Part shown: positions 1 to 7,438 of the stretch, in pieces
How positions within the stretch are numbered: the first letter of the stretch is position 1
How the letters are laid out: each line of letters begins with the position of its first letter
Assembly: GCA_014529385.2 (NCBI GenBank)
Contig: CM043958.1
Coordinates: 126,487,817 to 126,551,316, forward strand
DNA from: Adiantum capillus-veneris
Lineage: Eukaryota; Streptophyta; Polypodiopsida; Polypodiales; Pteridaceae
Direction of reading: 5' to 3'
Length of the DNA stretch: 63,500 nucleotides
Notes under the pieces: generated by a model
Databases searched by the model: none
Told to the model about the DNA's origin: nothing
What the model saw: the letters and a program-made list of their open reading frames with translations, nothing else
Position numbers and translations under genes: made by a program

Positions 1-415
1 TCATTTTTGGGCCTTTTAAGAGTCCCACATCATCAAAGTTGTACAAAAGAAAGCAACCTCATAGACCCCTCTAAATATTGCTTAGAACCCCATGATATGA
101 CCTATCATTGGAAAGTTCTTGAAAAATGGATTCTAAAGAGCCAAGGTCCGAAAAGTTTGGATGACTTCTATGAAATTTATGCCATTTTTTTTCAATCAAC
201 CAGGTTTTGTTACCGTTACGGTAATCTAAAATCACCTATTTCTAGATCTACATGAAGGAAATGTCCGATACATGGAAAAAATATCCAACCTCCTACAAGT
301 TTGGATCTTATTTGCAAAAAATTTACCGATCCCCACTATTTGAAAGCTATACCACATCAACAATTCTTACAAGGCCCATTTTTTAGTACAAGCTTTTCCT
401 AATGATTATTTGGGT
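1..415. other. unassigned AT-rich sequence, no gene seen
   Basis: No coding motif, repeat or RNA gene is recognisable here. The open frame at 7-255 has no family resemblance I can name. On the minus strand this stretch lies immediately beyond the point where gag-only element copy A stops resembling copy B (about 28652). It may therefore be the unmatched 3' part of copy A, or older flanking DNA. Confidence 0.4.
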
Positions 416-467
416 AAAATATCATTGCGTAATAAGAAGTTGATAGCTAGAGATTATGTACAAGATG
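416..467 (-). mobile_element. gag-only LTR element copy A, distal part cut off by the chromovirus insertion
   Basis: The reverse complement matches 28601-28652 of copy B: the sequence around 'cttgtacataatctct' and 'atcaacttcttatta'. The rest of copy A resumes at 13686. Together the two halves reproduce the uninterrupted sequence of copy B, which proves that 468-13685 was inserted here. Resemblance to copy B stops at about 415. Confidence 0.85.
463..467. repeat. chromovirus target site duplication (left), agatg
   Basis: This 5-bp duplication is paired with agacg at 13686-13690. Copy B at about 28600 has the uninterrupted target and reads agacg on this strand. The left copy therefore changed C to T at a CpG, as expected from decay of methylated cytosine. 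Confidence 0.85.
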
Positions 468-1985
468 TGTCATAATAATAAATATCTAATTCTCCTAAAT
501 GATTTTCTCATGTTCAACTGATCATTTAATATGGGGAAGTACCAGGGGAGAAAATGCTAGAATATTGGTTAAGCTGGCAGACTGGCCACAGTAGGGATCC
601 AAAGGAGGGAAAATAGGGATCCAAAGGGGGGGCCATCTGCAAAAGAGACATGTGCAACAATGGGCTAAAAAGACCCTAAGGTTCAACCCATTAAGACTTC
701 CCAAATGCTAAGGTTCCAAAATTCAAAGGTTGTGTCCAAAGGTCAACCCTAGGGGAATTGGATGCTTTGTGTATGTACAAAAATATCTTTTGCAATCCCT
801 ACTTAGGAGGGGGCGATCCTTTCTTGTAGGGGATGAGAGAGAAAGCCACACACACACACACACACATGTCAGGTCCCTAGGCCAGATGCCCACAAGGTGT
901 ACCCAATTCCTATTGGATGGCCTTGGAGGTGGACCAATGAGAATTAGGATAGAGTAAATCTAGTTTAATTAATTTAAAAACACTTAATAAAAGAACCAAT
1001 GAGAATTAAGTCCTCTAGAAGACTATTGGACAGTCTCCCAAGGGGTCGAATGAGCATTTAGGAGCCCAATGGCTTGCCTGATTCCTATTGGCCAGGAGGC
1101 AAAGGGGTCCAATGAGAGTTTAGTTGAATTATTAAATTACCTAAATCTCTCACAAAAGGGGAAAGGGGGACACATGTCAGAAGGCTATCACTTATGTTGC
1201 TTAATAGTCATTGGCTAGCTCTAGGGAGGTTCAATGGGAGGACAACAAGAGCAAATAGCAAGGGGGATCACCCAAGAGAGAGAGGGGGCTGATTTTTGCA
1301 AGGCATTATCACACACACACTCACACAATCTCATGTGTGAAGAAAAGAAGACTATCTCTTCCCAAGCTTTAATGGAGAGCTCATCACCTACTCCAAGCTT
1401 GTGAGATAGAAGCCTACATCGACACACTCTTGGCATGTGGATGCAAATCCAACCAAGAGTCAAGCTTCAATGCATGCTCATCTCCTCTACCATGCTAATT
1501 ACTAAGCTAAGCTATGCTAATATGAGTGAGTATGTGAGGAGATGTACATCTTTCTCGTAAGATACTCCTTCTTCCTCTCAATCTACTCTCATACCCTGCT
1601 AGCTCTCACCATCTTCGAAGGTGTGTGAGGTCTTGGGTCTGAGACCGGGGATAATTAATATTGTGTTTGCTAAGTGTTTTGCTTAGTGCATGAAGCTTTC
1701 ATTTTCATTGCACTAGCTAGTCTTGAAGGAACACAAAGAATTGTATTGTACAATGTCTCTCTTGATGGGAGAAACCATAATACAAAGCCTTTTGGCGGGG
1801 GGACCGGCTCCATGCAAATCCGGTCCTCAACTGTTGTCAATAGCTTAATTTCTCTCTCTTTTGAAAGTATTGTTCATGCTATCTAGCTAGGTGTTATGCT
1901 TTTTGTTGCTCTCTCCACCCAAGCACTCTTGTAATTCTCATTAGGAATCTATTCTAATGAAATTCCACTACAAGAGGTTCTTCAT

Positions 1986-2105
1986 ATTAGCGACGCTCAC
2001 ACAGCGACGCTCAAAAAAAAATTTCCCGGCGTCGCTATGAGCGTCGCAAATTTATTTGTAAATTTGCGACGCTCATAGCGACGCTCATAGCGACGCCGGC
2101 TGGGG
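1986..2105. repeat. left subterminal repeat array of the CACTA element
   Basis: Repeated agcgacgctc and gcgtcgctat motifs occur in both orientations, at least seven times in about 120 bp. In En/Spm elements such subterminal repeats bind the TNPA-type protein. That function is inferred from the superfamily. Confidence 0.85.
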
Positions 2106-2226
2106 TAAAAAAAATAACCGAGCGCGCCCAAAAACTCAGATCTCAGATCTGAGTTTTTCGACGCCCTCAAGCAAAGAGCAGGTAACGCTCTCCCTCACTC
2201 TCTCTCTTTCTCTCTCTTTTTCTTCT

Positions 2227-2227
<1 letters not shown>

Positions 2228-2268
<41 letters not shown>

Positions 2269-2383
2269 AGAGGAAGGAGAGCCAGGTATGCTCCTTCCCT
2301 CTCCTCATTCTCATGTTCCCTTCCCCTCTTTCTCTCTCCCTCTCTTTCTCTCTCACACACACACATACACACACACAGTGTTT

Positions 2384-2422
<39 letters not shown>
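2228..2422. repeat. AC and GA microsatellites inside the CACTA element
   Basis: An uninterrupted (AC)n run lies at about 2228-2264, CA-rich sequence at 2354-2377, and an uninterrupted (GA)n run at about 2386-2419. Long minus-strand frames across 2136-2634 (Cys, Val, Leu and Ser rich) are artefacts of this low complexity. Confidence 0.9.
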
Positions 2423-2426
<4 letters not shown>

Positions 2427-2472
2427 AAAAACAAAAACGCACACACACATACATAAACAAAGAATGCACACA

Positions 2473-2662
2473 CATTGAGAGAGAAAAAGAGAGAGAGAGA
2501 GCATGCATAAACAAAAAACGCACGCATTGAGAGAGGAAAAGAGAGAGAGAACATGCATAAACAAAAAACGCACACATTGAGAGAGGAAAAGAGAGAGAAA
2601 ACATGCATACGATCCAAAAAAAACGCACACACATTGAAAGAGAAAGAGAGAGAAACTAATTT
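2473..2662. repeat. purine-rich minisatellite, about 52-bp unit
   Basis: Four diverged units carry 'cattgagag' followed by GA-rich sequence and 'catgcataaacaaaaa'. Unit starts at 2473, 2525, 2575 and 2632 give spacings of 52, 50 and 57 bp. It lies inside the CACTA element. Confidence 0.8.
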
Positions 2663-3011
2663 AACGTCGTAGGAAACTAATTAAAATTAAAAGACCTAAA
2701 GATCTAACCGACGAGGAGTTGAACTGAAGACCTATTATTCAAGAGAGAAATGGCATAATCAATCTATCATACTTGGCATGGGTGATAGAAAGGTTATACC
2801 GTTTATCTCTTTTTATTGGCACACACATCCACACACGCGTACACACACAAGAAGAAGAGAGTTATAACGTCGTAGGAAACTATCTTAAAAGACGTTAAAG
2901 ATTAGGTTATATGTAGACTTACATTAAATTAGATTTAGGTTTATTTTTAACTAGATTTATGTTTATTTAAGCTAGATTTAGATTTACGTTATATTAGATT
3001 AGATTTAGGTC

Positions 3012-3201
3012 TCCATAGACTGCGATGCCTACATGAAGCGGGTGAAGAAAGCCCTCAATGGAATATAGGGTATTGCTGTCTTCACTCATGGTGGGCTCCG
3101 TCGATCCAAAGGTACTGGTGAAATGTCTTCAGAAGATAGGGAAGAAGGTGGATCTTCAGGGCGGCAAGAGTCACTACATCCCCGACACAATGACCATCTA
3201 G
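3012..3201 (+). pseudogene. captured fragment of a heavy-metal-associated (HMA/HIPP-type) domain gene
   Basis: The frame from 3018 reads CDAYMKRVKKALNGI, then a stop (3066). The frame from 3100 reads VDPKVLVKCLQKIGKKV and ends at TAG 3199-3201. Together they match the two halves of a plant HMA domain: the metal-loop helix with consensus MxCxxC, followed by the 'VDPxxVLKxLQKxGKK' segment. The second metal-binding Cys is Tyr here. A frameshift and a stop show it is not functional. The fragment sits deep inside the CACTA element, away from its transposase exons, and looks like host sequence picked up by the transposon. HMA proteins bind soft metals or act as interaction modules. No donor gene is in the window. 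Confidence 0.65.
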
Positions 3202-3585
3202 AAAACCTCTAGTCATTAGACTTACGTTAAATTAGATTTAGCTTTATTTTTAGTTAGATTTACGTTTATTTAGATTTACGCTTATTTACGTTAGATCGAG
3301 TCCACGCAAGAATTACTTACGGTTTAGGGTTTAGAGTTAGACGAACAGTGAAAAGATCTACTGTGAAAAGATGTTAAGATGAAGTGAAGTGCTACAGCTA
3401 GAGAAGAGGCAAAGGGATTTTGTCCACTACATGCAGTATCATGTAGACGTGGGTGTGTAGATTTCTTGTACCCACAAATATAGGTATTGACCAATAAAGA
3501 CGAGATGATAACCCGGTGGTTCTGATCTCCGTGCACCTCTAGACCGAGGTGTGCGGGGATTGGACATGACTAGAGAATGTGAGAT

Positions 3586-3587
<2 letters not shown>

Positions 3588-3632
<45 letters not shown>
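3588..3632. repeat. (GA)n microsatellite
   Basis: An uninterrupted GA run of about 44 bp lies within the CACTA element. Confidence 0.9.
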
Positions 3633-3635
<3 letters not shown>

Positions 3636-3793
3636 GACGAAGAATGCCAATAGAATATTAAATTTGTTGTCCAGGTTATAAGTTTTTTATCCTCATTATG
3701 AGTAGCGACGAGGATGTGGGACCGTCCAATTGAAACACCTATCTCTCAACGAGGGTCTTATGTCCTTGTAATCAATGCAAGCATATAAATAGT

Positions 3794-3866
3794 TAAGTAT
3801 ATAAATAGTTAACATCCCCCTTTTACAAGTAAGTATATAAATAGTTAACATCCCCCTTTTACAAGT
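3794..3866. repeat. 36-bp tandem duplication
   Basis: A unit beginning aagtatataaatagttaac and ending in ttttacaagt is present twice in tandem, starting at about 3795 and 3831. A partial third copy (tataaatagttaa) lies just upstream. Confidence 0.85.
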
Positions 3867-3894
3867 TATGTGCTTGAAAGCTCTCATGTAAGTT

Positions 3895-4218
3895 ATGTGG
3901 CTCTGGCAGGTAGTATTTCATCCTACAAAGTCTACATCAAACTGGTGGTACGTCATAGAGGTAGCCCCTCGTAGTGCAAGGACGTATGAAGGCTACCATG
4001 TGCCAATCACAACGACATCAATGGAGGAGATTAGAGAAGATGCTCAATCAGAAGCCGCTGCGGTGGTGCCAGACGAGCATCAAGATGCTACTACTCTATA
4101 TGGGGTGCATGCAGAGGAGCTACAAAATGAAACAGAGGATATGTGTTTAAACGGAGAGCTCTATATAGATATAGGAAGTTATGCTGAGTTATGCGAGGAT
4201 GAGAGAGAGATCTCTTAA
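3895..4218 (+). pseudogene. C-terminal end of a CACTA TNP2-type transposase
   Basis: The frame begins inside the gene and continues to a stop at 4216-4218. The N-terminal part, around WWYVIEVAPRSART, resembles the end of the DUF4216 region found at the C-terminus of TNP2 transposases. The last residues, LYIDIGSYAELCEDEREIS, are matched by LFIDMGIYVELCQDEREAA at the end of the minus-strand transposase relic at 51055-51260, which carries the diagnostic TNP2 motifs further upstream. This fixes the identity by comparison within the window. The linker before the end is acidic and poorly conserved. The rest of the transposase is absent. Whether this piece is still expressed cannot be judged. Confidence 0.75.
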
Positions 4219-4415
4219 AGCCACAAATATTGTATTTGAACAATTTTGCTCCATGCTGTAAAAGCTCTGTTTTTGACTTGCCTCTTCTATCACTCGATTC
4301 ATTGCGTCATTGTATTTATATGCGTCATTACGTCATTGTATTTAATGGTCTTTGTGTCATTGTCTACTCTATTCATTCAATATTAAGTTTAAATATTCGT
4401 GTGTTTAATGCAGGT

Positions 4416-4640
4416 ATGGATGATGAGGAGTTTCTTTCTTCTTTGTCACCGCAGCAGAGACAGTGGTACGTGGAGCGTCATCGCTCTGGCGCATCATCGC
4501 GCGTTCCTACACCATCCGCATCTCCCTCTCTTTCGGAGCATTCGGCTGATGTGTACAATTGTCAATTTTGCAAACAATGCGTCTTGTGGGTGACTATTTT
4601 GGGTCTCTTATTTACCTTTGCACTTTTTTTAAAAAAGTGA
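4416..4640 (+). CDS. small second ORF of the CACTA element, predicted tail-anchored protein
   Basis: The 74-codon frame starts MDDEEFLSSL after an intron-like acceptor (aatgcag at 4407-4413). The N-terminal motif is M, acidic residues, FLSSL, then RQWYVERH. A Pro/Ser-rich linker and a CxxC pair (NCQFCKQC) follow. It ends in a hydrophobic stretch, WVTILGLLFTFALFL, and a KK tail, which suggests a C-terminal membrane anchor. The minus-strand CACTA relic has a counterpart in the same position at about 50550-50780 (MEEILGSL then RRWYEEIH), so the N-terminal motif has been conserved between two diverged elements. Its function is unknown. It does not resemble TNPA as far as I can see. The anchor is not obvious in the second copy. 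Confidence 0.5.
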   Translation: MDDEEFLSSLSPQQRQWYVERHRSGASSRVPTPSASPSLSEHSADVYNCQFCKQCVLWVTILGLLFTFALFLKK

Positions 4641-4704
4641 ATCAAGTACAATATGGTTGATGGGTGGCAGGGCATTCAATGCCCTGCCACCAAAAAAATA
4701 TTCT

Positions 4705-4945
4705 CTCGGGCGTCGCTATAAGCGTCGCTATTTATGGCCCTGTAGCGTCGCTATGAGCGTCGCTATAGTCTTCTGTGAGACCGTCGCTATAGGCGTCGCT
4801 ATATGCGTCTCTATATAGCGACGCTGATAGAGACGCCTATAGCGACGCCTATAGCGACGCTCTCGTAGCGACGCTCGTAGCGACGGTTTTAGCGACGCCG
4901 GGGGTTATAAAAACCCAATGTATTTCCGTCGCTAACAGCGTCACA
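4705..4945. repeat. right subterminal repeat array of the CACTA element
   Basis: More than fifteen copies of gcgtcgctat or its complement tagcgacgc are packed in about 240 bp, arranged as a large imperfect inverted repeat with its turn near 4800-4815. They are the same motif as at the left end. Confidence 0.9.
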
Positions 4946-5030
4946 AGAGCACACAACCTCTTGTAGTGTTCCCACTATGTTCATGCTAATTTCCGCTACA
5001 CACAAGTTTTTATCCCATTAAATGTTACAT

Positions 5031-5042
5031 TGGTATCAGAGC
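5031..5042 (+). promoter_or_regulatory. primer binding site, initiator tRNA-Met type
   Basis: TGGTATCAGAGC lies 1 bp after the 5' LTR end. This is the standard plant LTR-retrotransposon PBS, complementary to the 3' end of the initiator-Met tRNA, and primes minus-strand DNA synthesis. Confidence 0.95.
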
Positions 5043-5429
5043 ACAAGGTTTGTCTTTTCTTGCTCAAGAAGGGAGGTCCTCAAGCTAGCTATAAATGGTT
5101 GGTATTATTAATTGCCTTTGAGTAAGTAGAATAGGGATTTTTCAGCCTTGCAGTGCGCCTGTCTTCATGCAGTTAACGGGGCATCACTGTCGAGAGGTAT
5201 GGTCTTAATAGTGGAGTCCTACGGGGCTTGCCTACGGCTTAACCACTATTGAGCTATTAGAAGCTTGACAGGAGCCGGTGCTGTTTTGGTGTTGAAAGAC
5301 ACTCTTCTATTCCTTGCAATCAATGGCATTTGAGCCACGGGTACAGTAGCTTGAGTGCTTTTTCTAAAGGGGTAAAGAGGAGTAGCAACTAGGGCTTGCA
5401 GTGCCAAATTACACCTAAAAGTTGTTAGA

Positions 5430-6967
5430 ATGAGTGACAATAGTAAAGACAGTGAAATTAATGTTGATAACTTTGATTTTGCTAATGAGCAAGCTACTAA
5501 TGATTCTCCGATTCTTGTTAACTATCTTGTTTCTAGGCTTCAACAAGCCATGGGAAATCCATCTCTCCAAAGTGAAGTGCAACGGCAGCTCTGTGCTCGC
5601 GGGATTCTCCAAGCTCATCACCATGACGAGAGAACACCTAGGAAGCCTCCTTGTGAGACTCCCAAAAGAGGTCTCTCTCCGATTCGGGAAAAAGAAGAGA
5701 ATCCATACGAAGGGCTCAAGAATTTACTTTTTGATGATGCGTCTCCTTCCCAAAGGAGAACTAAAGAGCCTCCACCAAAGGAACGAGAAAGAAGTGAGTC
5801 TCCCGCCACCTCGGTGGAGATGGCTCCATGAAGACGGCGGGCTAAACGCTCTCCATCACCACCAAAGAGGGGAAGACCATCTCACTCTTCTCCACACCAT
5901 AATTCAAAGAGGGATGATAAAAAGCAAGAGAAGAAAAAGGCGAAAAAGAGGAAACCATCTTCTCCATCTTCTTCATCCTCTTCCTCTTACGAAAGTGATG
6001 GTGAAGACGACGAAGATCAAGACAAGAAAAGGGCAAGAAAGAGGTCACCCTCTTCTCCACCTTCTTCAAATTCTTCACCTTCTGAAGAAAGTGATAGTGC
6101 AACCTTTGAACCATCAAAAAGAAGAGGCCATAGGAAATCCTATGTCGCATGGAAGAGGTCATCCAAGCAGAAGAAGTTCAAAGAGGGAGGGAAGAGCATC
6201 TCTTTCCTTACCTATGATGGAACCTTTGGTGCTACGGACAAAGTCTTGGCCTTTATTCAACAGTTTGATGCGGCGTTTGGAGATGAGGGCTTCACAGAGT
6301 CCTCTAAGCTACGCCATGTAGCTATGCACTTTCAAAAGTCCGCCACGCAATGGTGGTCTAGCCTACGAGGCAACGGTGAAGCTCCACGAACATGGAAAGC
6401 TTTAAGAGCTTCCATTATGAAGCAGTTTTGGTCCACCGATGCCAAAGACAAAGTACTCACTGAATGGCGAAGCTTAAAGCTCTCTCCCTATGAATCCATC
6501 CACAAATATGTAGAAAAGTTTTGGGACCTACAACTCAAAGCCACTATCTTCAAAAAGTTGGATTTTGGAGAGCAAAAGCAACAATTTTGTGCGGGCTTAA
6601 CCGAAGAAATGTCAACTCCCAAAGGCCACGTACCATATCAGCGGTAATACACCATACTATGGTGGCCTCTCGAATCAATTTCCAAATGGGGGCTAAAAGA
6701 AATAATAAGCCCACGGAAAACAAGGGTTCCAACGAGCCTAAGGGGAAGGACAATGTCCAAAAGTCTCCTAAAGGAAACTCCAAAAAAGATAAAGAGAAGG
6801 GAGTTTACAAAGGTAAAAAAAAACTCTCTCCTAAAGATCTTGAGCGTTATCGCAAGGATAACCGGTGTTTCAAGTGCGGCGAACAAGGGCATGCGTACCG
6901 TGCTTGTCCCCAAAAGAACAACCGCCAAGATCCTCCTAGAGCTTCCTTGGTTGAAATCCAAGAGTAG
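5430..6967 (+). pseudogene. chromovirus gag with an SR-rich N-terminal extension
   Basis: The ATG at 5430 opens a frame running to 6647, with one internal TGA at 5829-5831. The context (cca tga aga cgg) suggests an original CGA changed by CpG decay. After an N-terminal region comes a long basic and serine-rich stretch (about 5832-6180) with RSPSPPKRG, KKRKPSSPSS and acidic SDGEDDEDQD segments. The capsid-like gag domain follows (about 6200-6640: FLTYDGTF, ATQWWSSL, YVEKFWDLQ). A frameshift near 6650 moves the reading to another frame. That frame carries a basic linker and a CCHC zinc knuckle CFKCGEQGHAYRAC at 6866-6907, and ends at 6967. Gag packages the RNA. The serine/arginine-rich insert is unusual for this family. 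Confidence 0.9.
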
Positions 6968-7027
6968 GAGACTCACCAAACTCACCACAAAGGATCTCCT
7001 TTATGCCATGCTTGGGGAAAGGTAAGA

Positions 7028-7420
7028 GAACATGATGCTTTTATTCTTTTTGACCCTAGTTCTACTCACAATTTTATATCTATAGAGTTGGCCACCAAGC
7101 TAGGCATACAAGCTTACGAGATGGGAGATGTCCTACCTGCAGACAGTGCCTTCAAGGGGCAAGAAGCTTCAGTCACTCTCTTAATCGGGAAATTGAGGCT
7201 TCATGTCCAAGGCTATGTGGACAAAGAGGACTTCTTTATCTCTCGTCTCAAGCATGAGGATGTAATCCTAGGGGCACCATGGTTTGACCGCATGGCTGCC
7301 AATGTTAAATTCCCTGAAAGGAGAATCTCCTTTAAGTTTAGGGAAAAAGACATGTATATAGATGCTAAGGAAATGGGTAACACTATCCCCATTGTACATA
7401 CACCAAATTTCAACAAGTGA
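7028..7420 (+). pseudogene. chromovirus aspartic protease domain
   Basis: The frame with FDPSSTHNFIS (Asp codon at 7052-7054) and ILGAPWF (about 7267) is a retropepsin-like domain that would process the Gag-Pol polyprotein. The usual catalytic triplet is DSG/DTG, with DPG common in plant Ty3 elements. Here it reads DPS, so the glycine is missing and activity is doubtful. The frame ends at 7420 with TGA before the RT frame resumes, so the polyprotein is broken. Confidence 0.85.
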
Positions 7421-7438
7421 ATAAAGAGCTCTATTTCC

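Larger units (their letters stand above)
1966..4968 (+). mobile_element. CACTA (En/Spm) DNA transposon, 3003 bp, non-autonomous
   Basis: The element starts CACTACAAGAGGTT and ends AACCTCTTGTAGTG, a 14-bp perfect terminal inverted repeat of CACTA type. It is flanked by the 3-bp duplication ttc (1963-1965 and 4969-4971). The other LTR of the host chromovirus has the empty site gaaattcccactatg at about 12277-12291. Arrays of agcgacgct-type subterminal repeats lie inside both ends, as in En/Spm. Internally it keeps only the 3' end of a TNP2-like transposase (3895-4218), a second small ORF (4416-4640), microsatellites, and a fragment resembling a host HMA gene (3012-3201). It lacks most of the transposase, so it would need help in trans. 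A related autonomous-type relic lies at 50045-54720. Confidence 0.95.
468..5029 (+). repeat. chromovirus 5' LTR, interrupted by a CACTA element
   Basis: It matches 10736-13685 nearly base for base outside the insertions. It begins TGTCATAATAAT and ends AATGTTACA. True LTR sequence is 468-1965 plus 4972-5029, about 1556 bp. It contains a CA microsatellite at about 848-866. Open frames inside it (for example 1221-1463 minus and 1674-1886 plus) recur in the 3' LTR but look like chance frames. Confidence 0.95.

Noticed and set aside
1221-1886. ORFs repeated in both chromovirus LTRs (80 and 70 codons)
   Set aside because: They are conserved only because the LTRs are recent duplicates. They have no motif, and LTR identity explains the recurrence.
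2136-2634. Three long overlapping minus-strand frames rich in Cys, Leu and Ser
   Set aside because: They are read across GA/CA microsatellites and a purine minisatellite in all three minus-strand frames. Open frames there are a composition artefact.
2228-2662. Possible CRISPR-like spaced repeats
   Set aside because: The repeats are simple microsatellites and a minisatellite without unique spacers, in plant nuclear DNA.
5434-6321. 295-codon frame overlapping gag
   Set aside because: It is offset by one base from the gag frame and has no recognisable domain. The 5430 frame carries the capsid domain. It is open mainly because of the A-rich, low-stop sequence.
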